Shown in pieces: positions 21,827-34,298 of a stretch of DNA of 38,158 nucleotides (position 1 is the stretch's first letter; each line of letters starts with the position of its first letter). The notes beneath the pieces were generated by a model. The model had not been told where the DNA came from. It ran no database searches and worked only from the letters and a program-made list of their open reading frames with translations. The DNA comes from Tubiluchus corallicola (lineage: Eukaryota > Priapulida > Priapulimorpha > Priapulimorphida > Tubiluchidae), in contig JAQGDQ010000784.1 in NCBI GenBank assembly GCA_030141605.1, positions 57,831-95,988 of the forward strand, in the 5' to 3' direction. Both the position numbers and the translations under genes were made by a program.

Positions 21827-22023
21827 GAACACAACACTTTCACAATGTGAAATTCGCTTTTGTGTGCACCTGTGTTATGATCGTGTAGAAAAGCAACCTT
21901 TGACTTGCTTAAAGCGCAAGAAAATACTTCACTTACATAAAGCTTAAAAAATCACTTACATATTGTCTTTTTGTATGCAGGACTTGTGTTGGCAGTAACA
22001 CTGCTTAAAACTTGTAAATTTAA

Positions 22024-22470
22024 ACTCCCGCAACGACTATTAGGTGCAGCCATTTTGATGGTGGGTCATTTAAAACAAGTTTAGATAACACTGAGTAAAG
22101 TTTGAAAAAATAATCAGACAGATTTCATAGTGCACACGTCACTAGTTAAGTAAAATTTTTAATTACCGTATCTTGTCAGTAAGATTAAAAATATGTTTTG
22201 GTTAGTGAGTGGCGCACCCTGGAGGGTTAGCCAGCGACATTTTACCAATTGGCACAAACACTTTAAATTATTTTTTGTAGTTACATAAGTCAGGTAAGCA
22301 AAATGCTAAGTAATATAAATTTGCACGGAAAGTTAACATTGCCTCTTCTTTTCCTGGTTTATGTTTCCGTAGGTGAGCTCATGTAATGGTGACTTTTGAA
22401 TGTAATGGTGATCTCATGTAATAGTGATCTACGTTGCTCATATATGACGTCATGTAATGTTGCGGGAGAT
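22024..22470. mobile_element. TTAA-flanked MITE (447 bp)
   Basis: Termini ACTCCCGCAAC and GTTGCGGGAGAT form a short inverted repeat. TTAA lies on both sides (22020-22023 and 22471-22474), the duplication used by piggyBac and Kolobok superfamilies. There is no coding capacity. It lies about 480 bases upstream of the BNIP1 start codon. Confidence 0.65.
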
Positions 22471-22706
22471 TTAAGATGAAAACAAATAATTTTTTTTAAC
22501 GCGAGTATGATATATGCATAAAATTGCTATACATAATAATAAATATATTATGTATATATATATATATATATAATAAAAGTAATAATATATTATATATTAT
22601 TCTTTATTTTTGTACATTCTCAATAAAACTATATAGCAGTGTATATTGTAACAATAGAGAGCTTGACCTGCAAACAGATACAGAACGCTTTGTCAAAAAT
22701 GTTTAA

Positions 22707-22844
22707 AGGACAAGAAAAGGGGTACCTGAAGTAGGCTTCAGAAAAATTGCCTTGAAAACTATATTACTTTATATTATGTATAAGTAACATATTTTTTAAG
22801 GCAATTTTTCCAAATCCTACTCCAAGTACTCTTGTTCTTGTCCT
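22707..22844. mobile_element. Small palindromic TTAA MITE (138 bp)
   Basis: The left half (AGGACAAGAA...GAAAAATTGCCTT) is an imperfect inverted repeat of the right half over about 55 bases. TTAA lies at 22703-22706 and 22845-22848. The terminal AGG...CCT is shared with the family at 30481 and 36634. It ends 107 bases before the BNIP1 ATG, so it probably sits in the promoter or 5' UTR of that gene. Confidence 0.75.
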
Positions 22845-22951
22845 TTAAAGTACTAATGAGTAAATGTTGCATAAAATTGATGAACTTTCAAAAGTTTACA
22901 AATCTTTTTTTAGAAACTGGAAAATTAGTGCCGTCATCACATGCCAAAGTC

Positions 22952-23014
22952 ATGGCTCAAGCTTATGTTCAAGAAATCACCAAATGTGATATTAACATCA
23001 AGGCTATTATTCAG
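22952..23014 (+). CDS. BNIP1: BNIP1 coding exon 1
   Basis: Residues 1-21 (MAQAYVQEITKCDINIKAII Q), phase 0 end, donor CAG/GTAAGG. An acceptor-like CTTTTTTTAG ends at 22913, so a non-coding first exon further upstream is possible. Confidence 0.92.
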
Positions 23015-23749
23015 GTAAGGCATACTATGGAAAATTTGCTTAAATACATTTTTCTTTTCGCCTTCTTCTGTGTCACTTCTAGCTGTTAATTAGACGACAA
23101 AAATTTCTGCAGTTATTGACCAACAAGACCGGTGGCCACTCAAGTTTACAGGCGATGCAGAGAAAGTGGGAGAATGAATACCAGCCCCGAGAAATGATTT
23201 TAATTATTAATTTCTTAGTGGCAGGAAGAAAGCTTTTTGAGACAGTAATTAACGGGGAAATATTTTTATGGTAAAGAATTCCACAGATAAGAAACCTGAG
23301 AGAGAAAAAACTGGATGTATAGATATTATGTTTGTATTACATTTTATAACAGTGCAATTTACCTATATTTGTTAGTAATTATTTACAAGGATATTTGCAT
23401 TAGTTAGTTATAATATAATACAAAATCTGACGAATTTCTTCACACGAAAAGCCAGGTAGGTGCTTTTCCCCTTCAATAGGCGACTGCAGCTTATAAGCAA
23501 ATATGTCACGATTATTAGAAGCAGTATTATTAGAATTGGAAATAGGATTCCGGCGGCATACATAATGTATGTATCATTTTTTTGTGATGATTTGTATAAG
23601 ACTTGGTTTTAATAACTAACAATGATATCTTCAAGTGTAACTTCTGCGTATTGTGTAGGACCGTACATTATTCTCAACCATAGAGGATATAACTGAAGTG
23701 ATGAAAACTTAATAAATTAGAGTAGAGGAGAGTGAGAGAGAGAGAGAGG

Positions 23750-23842
<93 letters not shown>

Positions 23843-26229
23843 AGGGAGGGAGGGAGAGAGGGAGGGAGAGAGAGAGAGAGAGTGAGAGAGAGAGAGAGAG
23901 AGAGGGAGGGAGGGAGAGAGGGAGAGAGAGAGAGAGTGAGAGCGAGTCTGAGAGAGAGAGAGAGAAAGAGAGCGAGTCTGAGAGAGAGAGGACGAAGAGG
24001 GAAAGGGGGAGGCAGAGGTGGAGAGAGAGGAAGAGAGAGAGAGAAAGAAAAAGAAAGAGAGAGAGAGAGAGGAGGGGGGAAGAGAGAGAGAAAGAGAGAG
24101 AGGGGGAGAGTGAGACAGTGAACAGGTATTGTGTAGGTTATTGTGAAAATAATACTTCACAGTTAAATTCAAATGAATTAGATTCAGTTTTTGAGAGATA
24201 AATTTAATGACTAATCAAAGCAACTTCCTATCTTCAATCAGTAAATTAAACCTAAATTTCTGGAAAAGTTTCTTCTTTGCAGGATATTAGGGATTGCACG
24301 GGACCACTGGAGCAGCTGAATGAACTCAACTCTTATGCTCGAGAACTTCTGCAAAGCATACAGAAGAAACTAAGCGTGAGTAGAGAGAAAGATGACCAAC
24401 TCTTTTTTCTCCTTTGACTTTGACTCTGAGACTGCATGTCGCCTGGCATGGCAATTCATTGCAAATATTAGTCCAAGGTTTTAGAATGACATAAAAAACT
24501 ATTCAGCCAATTCAAAAACTTAAAAAGAAATATAGAGCAATGATTCTCAACAAGTACAACACTTCCTAATATCCCACACCTACTGCAGCAGTCATACCAC
24601 AATCCTGGTACAGATTATACAAAACAAGACATCATTGGTAAATCTTTAGAGCTGATGTAATCATTGCGCAATCTACTGTCTTTCTTCCTACTATTTCCAC
24701 TAACACATCATTCTTCCTTTCCTGTGTGATCTAAGCTTTCTCCTTGTTCTTTTTTGTTCACTCATCCATTCTTTTTTATCTGGTTCACATGACGTGGGCT
24801 TACACAAGCCTTTGCTTCTCTAGCCCAGTGCAGTACAATTATTCTTTTATGATAGCGACAAACATAATAAACATAATAATATATAATATAATATAATATA
24901 ATATAATATAATATAATATAATATAATATAATATAATATAATATAATATAATATAATATAATATAATATAATATAATATAATATAATATAATATAATATA
25001 ATATAATATAATATAATATACGTAATAGCACAGTATAATGCTTAAGCATGTTTAATTGGCTAGTTGTTTAATGCTTGCGGTTAAGTGTGCAGGCATCGCT
25101 GGTGTAACTCTTGTCAAGACCATGCACTACTCAACGTGTTGTCTACTGTACACAATTGATGCAGCCTAAAAACAATTGCAGTATGAAAAGTGAAACCTTT
25201 TTTTATTCTTTGTGTATTTGCCAAACATTGTTCAGTTGTTACAGTGTAAATCTGATACGGAACAAAAATCTTATAGGTTGCCTCTCTGTGGCATTAAGGG
25301 TTTTGTAACATCGCATTTGTGCGTCTGTACACCCCTCAGGTCGATGTGGCCGGGTTCGTTGTGTGAAACATAATAATTTATTACTGTATTGTGTAACAGT
25401 TTTGATGTTACCATGTATTACACGTCATTATATTGTACTGAATGCGATAATAATAAAAACTTCAAACTTGATGTGCTTTCGTTCTAATGGTGTTTGTAAA
25501 AAGAAAACTGTAATTTAATGAGAAACAGTGACAGATTTTGTCCTTGGTGATCTGAAAAATAATATTGCGTGAGGTTCTTTTTGTCAAAATTTTTTGCTCG
25601 GTACATTTGTTATTTTTTGGTTCTTTTTATGCATCTAGAAATTTTAGCCATTTTATGCACATTAAGTGAATATTATAATATTTACTTTCATTGTAATATT
25701 ACTTTTATAGGCCTATATCTACAGTATCAGTCAGTAAATAACCACATATAACAAATTTACATAATGCAAGAAAAACAATTAGTTTCTTCTCAATAAATGC
25801 TGTGAAAGAGTTAGTTTTTCATATTTTTGCGTACTTTTGTGAGTTGTTTGTTTAGCATTGATTTCAGAGATAAGAAAATGCATACTACTGTGATGTACAA
25901 TAAGTTATATACAACTTTACTACAGAGTATTTGCGGGTTATTCCATGTCAAATGGACCAAGACTTCAGTTGTGACCATCTTACATTTGCTTCATACTTTC
26001 AAAATATGTTCTGCTATTATATTAATGAAGGACACAGAACACTGGTTTAATATAATTAATATCTTAAAGTTATTAACCTACTGTTATTATCCTAAAGTAA
26101 TTAATGAAAAAGGGTCGTTAACTTTTTTGGTGCTTTCATGAGTGCGTTTTTTCTCAGAGCAAATTTTAGTTAGCTATATCCCTGTATGTACATTGTGAGA
26201 GAGAGAGAGGGGGGGAGAGAGAGAGAGAG

Positions 26230-26273
<44 letters not shown>

Positions 26274-29200
26274 TACACATTGTGTAGCAATCACAAAACT
26301 CAGAATAGGTTTTGTGCAATGGACTGGCAAACACCCTAGCAAAGATGGCATTAATTATTTTGGGCCCTGTTTGGCAGCCTCCTAGGCCCTGAAGCGATAT
26401 TCTCCTTTTTTATATGAAATCCTTTATCACTTGATTGTTTCAATTGTGCAATTTCCAGTTCATCCAGATGCAAACTTTTAGAGCTAGGAGTCTTCCGAAA
26501 TTAAAAATTGAGATTTTTGCATGTTTCAAGTCGTTATAACTTAGCTCTGACAATACGGATTAAAATATTAATAGCATCATTAGAAAGACTATCTAAAAAT
26601 TGACAAATGCCTAAAATACTGTTGTGGTGTTCTTATTGCTAATATGATTTTTTTGTGTTCATTAATGTCATACAGTTTTGTAGTTGCTACATGTGTACAT
26701 ACGCATGGAGAGTGCATGTTGTAATTTTCGGGCTTGTAGCTACCGTGTTTTCCCATGTATAAGAGACCCTTTTTTGCTCAGAATTTTCACTTTAAAAATA
26801 GGGGGTCTCTTATACATGGGAGTAAGTCTTTTCAATAAAATGCATAAATTGTGACACTAATGATTTTAAAGAAATAAGTGCTCTACAACTGTTTTATTTC
26901 GAATAATTATAGTTTCCTTTCAATAAATCTTCTCCATGGCTAAATTCTAATGATAAAATTAATGTACCGGGTAAGTTATTATTTTTTTAAATGTCTCTTT
27001 GGTATTTGAGAGAAATCGATTGTTCTGCAGCCAATCAACGCATCTGCATAAGCTCTCTGCATGCCCGTCGACGTCATTGATACGTCGGCAGAGGTCAACG
27101 AGATGAGTCAGCCTAAGCAAGGCGTGTCGCGTTCGACTATGAAGCGGTTGTAAGCAATACAAGCATCGTGACACAGGCATTATCTCCTCGTTTTCTCTTT
27201 TCCTGTTACAGGTTTGATATTTTTGATGAGAGTGATGAGGAATTTAATGATTTCTATGATGAATAAAGTTATTCATTACCAAAAAACTTTTTTCCAGAAT
27301 TTTTGCCTAAAAATTGAAGGGGTCTCTTATACACAAGGGTCTCTTATACATGGGAAAATACGGTAATTTGGTAGTAAAGATATAGCTAATTAAATTTTGT
27401 TCTAACAAAAAACACACTCACGATGCACCAAAAAAGGTAACGGCTTTTCTCTGTTAATTAGTGAATAACTTCAAAACTATTAATTGTACGGACTCTGGCC
27501 AAATCATGTTGAAAACACAGGTTCTCGTCTGATCAATGAAGGTAAGCCGGTGAGCCTGGTTAATACTTGGATGGGTGACCACATAAGAATACCAGGTGCT
27601 GTAGGCTTGCGCGATGCCCACATTGTATCTCGACACTAGGCGGAAGAGCTGCACAAGCAGCCAATGGCTAGAGGGCGGAGGAGGTCAAGTGACCCAACGG
27701 CCATGTGTAGAGGAGTAAACCTTCCAAATCAGGTGTGGAGCCCCGAAGGCGGACCAGTGCAGCATGCTCACTGACTCCGTCAGCTTCTGCAGCCAACCTG
27801 GTGTCAAACGTATCGCTCCGCTTTCCTTTGGACTACAGCAGCGAGGAAGAGAGGGGGTTCCTGTTGTCTGGGCAACTCAGGATCTCCATACACCTTGCCC
27901 AGGCGTGTGCCATGGAGAGGTTCAAGGATCGCACTGCTCAGCCACAGTCGACGCTGCAGCTCCAACAATGTGATCAATAACTGGCTCTCTTGGCGCACAC
28001 TCCATTGTCTTCCGAGACAGACGGATGCCAACCAACCATTAATTGTACGAACACAATATTTCGAAGACTTTCTGTTTAATACTCATGCAATTTATCATAG
28101 TTTCGGCCAAATTCATGACGGTCACCACTCAACTGCTTCTAAATTTGGTCCATTTGAGGCGGAATGACCCTCTTAATAATTACTTAGTTGGCAGTGTCAC
28201 TATGTACAACTCATTGTTTGTCTAATGTATTCCACTACAGTGAAATTATTTGGGTCGTCATACTGGTGCATAGTTATCCGATTATTGGCGTTTATTGTTT
28301 CATTCTACGTTGCAGGAATTGGAATTGTTGGGAAGAGAACAGGATAAAGAGACAGATAAAATCGCCATCTTGAAGGACGTCCAACAGCGAAGAAAACAAT
28401 TGGAAAGGTTGGTGTAGCAGCCACTCTTAATCGTTTTTTGACCAAGCGAGTTTCTCTCTCTGCATAAGTCTTTGTCAAAGCTAATTTTTGGCTTATTATT
28501 ATCAATACTTTGTTCTTTCTATGATTTTAAATTTTACTCTATGGCAGGGATGTGCAAATTTCGGCCCGCGGGCCACTTGCGGCCCGCCGAGAGAATTTGT
28601 GCGAGGAGATTTGTCAACCTAATGAAAGTGTGGCCCGGGCGATTAATTGAGTGTATCTAGCTGAAGTCCGTGCCACGATCCCAAAGATAGTGCAGGTAGT
28701 TTTTTCTACTAGATCGGATGCCATTAACCCTTACAAGACGGTTGTAGCTTAATGTCACTGTACTACACAGACTGTGTGATACACATTACTAATATGCATT
28801 GTAATGAAATTACCACTATCTGTCCTGAAAGTAGAAATATATGGTTTGTAATATAAATTTTAATAACTTGTAAAATAGTTTCTTGAGTGTAGTAGTAATC
28901 ATGTACGCAGGTCGGATGCAAAAAAAATCGTTATTAGGCCTTTTTGTACTTGCCTCCTTGACCAAACTGCCTGTGGCCTGCAGGAATTATGGGAAAGTTT
29001 AAAGTGGCCCAGCTAGTCAGATAATTTGCACATCCCTGTTCTATGGCATTGGAAGTGTAGGGCGCAAGCTCTCGAAATCTTTTTCACTTAAACTACCAAA
29101 GTTTTTTCATACTTGTGCTCATATCCAAAGGTCCTGGAAACACTTGCGAACAACGATGTATTATATTGATGCAAGTCGAAGCAAATATTCATGGAATGAG

Positions 29201-32200
29201 TCCGTTCACAGTTTCTGCCTGTCGCAGTTGCTGTAGGTCAAAGGTTAAGTGTATCACAGCAATGCCTCTTAACAACAACCGTCACGTGACATATGTATAA
29301 AGCAAAGCCGTCTGCATGCATCAGTTCAGTAACTTCCACTTTTTATGTGCACTTGAAAGAATTATGCACTAGTCTGTATGTTGAATGAATTACTACCAGG
29401 ATCTTGCTTTGGAATGAAATGAATCAAAAATGAACTATATAAGGTTCTAGCCATCTGTTAAAACTCTTAGTATTACAATATCTTGGGCTGTGAGGCATTG
29501 TCATGTGTACACAAATGCATTGTCTGGTACACTTAACCTTTGAACTTTTCGTGATGATCATCATCGCTGGAACTGTGAAAAGGCTTAGTAAAGCTATCTG
29601 TTGTTTTTCTTAAAAGAAACTTTTGTTTACTATCAGAGTTACAAACTTTTGTTAGGCTGAGCCAATACCTACAAAAACTTGTTTTATTAAAAATAAAAAG
29701 ACATTTATTCTCAACAGCAGTCATTAAAGGTCAAATACAGCGTACTTTACGAAATTTCAGTTTTACACAAAATAGAAAGAAAATGCTTTAGCCAACACTT
29801 TTCGATACATTTATCAATTTTTTCGTGGTTTATATGAGGGCAAGTCATTTTCAAAGGATGTTCTGGAACTTCATGCATTTTGCTCACTAGATGACGCCAG
29901 CGAAATACTCACCTCCGTTACAGCAGCGTTTTCATTTTGTTGTCACGTCACGTTTCCATGCCTAGTATTGTTAACAAATTCAGGGTCACGGAAATGATTC
30001 GGCGTCCAAGAAAGCTGTTACTAGTACTATTCCTTAGCCTGGGAAATTTCAAGAGCAAAACTGGTCAAAATGTTTTGGGGAAATTGCTACTTCAAGGCCC
30101 CGATTTCATTAGGAAGGAAGCCATGAAATTTAATAAAAGTAGCGTCAAATTTTAAGTTACGGTTAGCTTTTTTAATTAAAGAAAACTTGTTTTTATGTTA
30201 AATTTGAGTTCAATCACAACATGATATTTTCGCGAAACAGATGCTTCCTTCACCAGGTTACGTAAAATGAATTGTATATTTTATTGTGAAAAATTGCAAA
30301 AAATTTTCTTGTTCAATTTTTCGAAAGTAACGATTTCAGAAGCTTCATAAGGTTCAGAAGTTTATAAGGCGACTGGAGTCATGTCATGGAATGCAGACTC
30401 TGACATTGCATAATTATTTCAATCTTATTTTGATATAAGAGATAAACTTACTAACACCCCTGTTCCTATGTTTTTATTAAAGGTAAACCGGACGATTGTT
30501 TAGACTCAATCTCATTTTAATTTACTGTCCAAAATATACGTTTTCTTGCCTATAAAAATTAGCAATTGTTTCTTATATTTGAATAATTAGCTTAGAAAGT
30601 TAATTAATGGCAACCGAACACAGCTATTGCTTACGTCAGAAACTAACCACAGTTTGTGCCATGGCAGGCGTCTTCCCTTGCGCATCAAGCACATTTCCAT
30701 ATGTGTTAGAGTACTGTTTAAACTCGTGATGTCACGGAAATGGGCTCTACATCATATGACGTCAGAAACTAACACTGCAGTTCATGATCACGGTTATCAC
30801 GGTACCGCCTTCTATTTGTCGGCAACGCGAATGTGACAAAAAGGCGCCGCTGCCAATCTTAGTAGATTCAATGAGCCGCGCGTGGCTTTGAAAGTTTAAT
30901 GAAATTTGAGTATCCGGGATAATTATTATTTAATCTAAGCTTTGATTTAAAAAAGCTATTGTAGTTTTCAATATTTTAGAGCATTCTTTATTCTGAACTA
31001 ATGTTTACACAATCATCCGGTTTTCCTTCAACGGCAAAAGAGAAACTTTTCAATGTACTAACAATTCTTTTTAGCTGCAAAAATCGAGACATTAAAATTT
31101 ACATTAAGGATGCACGTGCTTTTATAAACTATTATTCCAATTTTTGCTTATAATAAGTTTCTGCCATCTTCATTTTCACCAATAATCTTTAGGTGTCCCT
31201 TTTTCAGCACCATAGCGTCTTTGCGTAAGGCAAATGTGACAAGTCGCCTGGCAATAGAGAGAAGCTCAAGGGATCATCTGTTGAGGAGTTCAGAAAATGG
31301 CTGGTCGGAAAGCAGGAGGAGGTGCGACTGCCTTTGCTGAAAATGTGGAAATTGAAGTTTTAAAACTAAATTCTTTCCTGGTGTTAGAAATGAGTGCCTC
31401 TAGATGGCAGCACCACATCCAATTTTTGTGTCTTCTGTATAGAAAACAGTGCCTTTGCTAAAAATGTGGAAATTGAAGTTTTAAAACTAAATTCTCTCCT
31501 GGTGTTAGAAATGTGTGCCTCTAGATGGCAGCACCATATCCAGTTTTTGTGTCTTCTGTATGGAAAACAGTGCAATACTAACACATTTATTTTGTCTGTG
31601 TTTACTGAAAGATGCAGCACGACCTTAAAGAAAGGTGCAGCACAACTTTAAAGAAAGGTGCAGCACAACATTACGGAAAGGTGCAGCACAACATTACGGA
31701 AAGGTGCAGCACAACTTTATGGAAAGGTGCAGCGCAACTTTACCGAAAGGTGCAGCACAACTTTACAGAAAGGTGCAGCACAACATTAGGGAAAGGTGCA
31801 GCATAACTTTACAGACAGGTGCAGCACAACATTATGAGTTTATTTGCCCTTAACAGTGATCATATCTTTTGCTCATTCTAAAAAAATGAACAAACAAGTT
31901 CAAACCAACTTGCAAATCACTAAATAAATACTCTGCAGCAGTCACCACTTAATAACACTACTAATAACCAGCAATAAGTGGTCTTAATAAACGGGGCGGG
32001 TTTTATGAGACAACCTGTTGTAAGAGTGTGTATTTGGCAAAGTACAGAAATGCTTCACTCTAATTAATACTATATGTGTGCTTGGAAACCAAAACTGTCC
32101 GTAAGTAATAGTTAAAACTACCTTATGATGCTTCAAAGTAGAAAGACCCAAAAATTTGGTTAAATGTCAATTTTTCGTATTTTGTAAAAACCAATGCTAA

Positions 32201-34221
32201 ATGTATTGGACTTTTATATTCTAGCATCAAATTATCAAAAAACACTAAAAATTTAATTTTATAACTCTTTACCTGCTTTTTTGTCTAGAAACTAGTACTA
32301 CAATTGTGAAAAACTCCTTTTTTTAAACTACTTCCAGGTAGTAACACCTGGAAGCTGTCATTTAACTTCGAGTTTTTTCTGTTGTCAAGCCCAGATCTTC
32401 ATCAGGAAGAGCCATTTACTGGATTTGAACATAATTTCAATGTGTTCTTGCAAAGTCCGTAGCAACCAACATTTGTACGGTTGCTAAGTGTTTTGTAGAA
32501 ATGCAACAAAAAACAATGGCTAACTTTAATGGTGATTTTCTCAAGGTTACGTGTGTCAGTGTGCAGCCTGCACCCCAACTTCAATGTAGATTATCTCAGC
32601 TTAGAAATAACATAGAGCGATGAGTTTGGTATCAAAATGATCCTCATGAAATGCAGATTCAGGATAGGTGAATAACTAGAAAAGCTTAATTACTGATTTT
32701 CCTATGCAAGCACACACAAACGGACCTCAACTTTAACGTGAATTATCTCAGCGTATAAATAACGTAGAGCGATGAACTTGGTATGAAAACGATCTTCATG
32801 AAATGGAGATTCAGGATACATAAATAACTAGAAAACCTTAATTGCCGACTTATGGACGATTTTGCTACGCAAGCACACATAAGATAGTTAAACATGAGGC
32901 AGGCAGCCTGCAAAACCACTCAAGCTTACAACAATGATACAAGTTCATTCAACAGACTAAAACGTACTTTAGCAGCTGTATATGCAGAGATGTTACGGAG
33001 AATGTGACTTTGACTAAGAAGCAGTGGATCTAGGAAATTGGACTGAAATTTCAACTGAATACCTTGAAAAATATGCAGACTACCGGAAATACACTCATTT
33101 TTTCATCTTGCTGTTGCTTTTGTTACCTATTACTGAAAAATGATTATGGCCTAATTAAACACCGAATTTTCTTAACAATAGTTTTCATAGGGGAATTCTG
33201 GATCGTGTCTAAATGATTCCAAAATGCTGGTTTTTATTATCTGTGGTTTTATTAAGCGTCGGGTACTGTACTACTAAAAAAACTATTTTGTCTTAGGGAA
33301 AGACATTTTGAATCTACACCACACCTTGTCATCTGACTTATTGTTTGTAATTAATGCGCCATCTTGCTCATTGCAAGATGCCATCAGAAGAGTCTGCATC
33401 ATGTTTATCATATTTTTCAGAAAGCAAGCAACACAAGAAACCGTGCTAAACCAGGCGTCTGGGATCACGGAAGATCTGATGAGGGTGAACAGAATGATGG
33501 CGAACACCGTCGGACACAGTCAAGAAACAATGTCTCACTTGGGTCAGTGCCAAATTCTTGTTTACCGAGTGTATGTGGTCATAGGCCAGGTGCCAGATGT
33601 TTCGTTATAGTTTGAATTTATTGCATTAATTTATTTCACATTAATTATCCTTACAAAGTGAGCAACTATAGAATTGTTGATTCAGTCTGTGTGTATGTCT
33701 GTTACTCTGTCTGTTACCAGGTTTCTCAGCTGTGGTGTAAAGTCATTATATGATATAATTGTTGAATGATTGCCATCAAATTGTCATCGTTAGAAAACTC
33801 GTTTAAATGTTGTGCAAGGTAATTGTAGGTGCAGCGTTAGTGCAGCAACAATGATTCATTGCAGAAAATGCAAAAACTTTTACATTAATTTAAGTTCAGT
33901 ACGGTTCTTGTACTGCCACACCTGTTGCTGTTTAATCTGTTTTGCATTGGAGAAATGCGGTTCCTTCAATCTGTTCACATCCTACGTGAATGCACTGAGT
34001 AATTTTTTGAATGCCGCATACGCTAAAGTAGGTGATAAATTATGCTAAAAAGCATTATTGTTGTTGTTGTTGTTGCTGCTGTTGTTGCTGTTGTTGTTGT
34101 TGTTGTTATTGTTCTTGGTGGTGGTGGTGGTTGTGGTGGTGGTGGTGCTGTTGTTGTTGTTGTTCTTCTTCTTATTATTATTATTATTATTATCATCATT
34201 ATTATTATTATTATTATTATT

Positions 34222-34298
<77 letters not shown>

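Larger units (their letters stand above)
25935..28170. mobile_element. DNA element with GGGTYATTCC termini, host of nested insertions
   Basis: The left end GGGTTATTCCATGTCAAATG and the reverse complement of the right end, GGGTCATTCCGCCTCAAATG, match at 22 of 26 positions (continuing GACCAA). No clear target duplication was seen. Subtracting the pogo-like element (26743-27363) and the SINE (27491-28037), each with its own target duplication, leaves about 1.05 kb without coding capacity. I do not recognise the superfamily with certainty. Confidence 0.6.

Noticed and set aside
22941-22950. ATG upstream of the BNIP1 start as the true start
   Set aside because: It is out of frame with the conserved protein; the ATG at 22952 gives the family N-terminus.
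23717-24172. Long SLSLSL and RERERE frames
   Set aside because: Products of the (GA)n repeat.
27491-27620. 5S rRNA gene
   Set aside because: The 5S-like sequence is degenerate and fused to a repeat body with target duplications, so it is a SINE head and not a functional rRNA gene.
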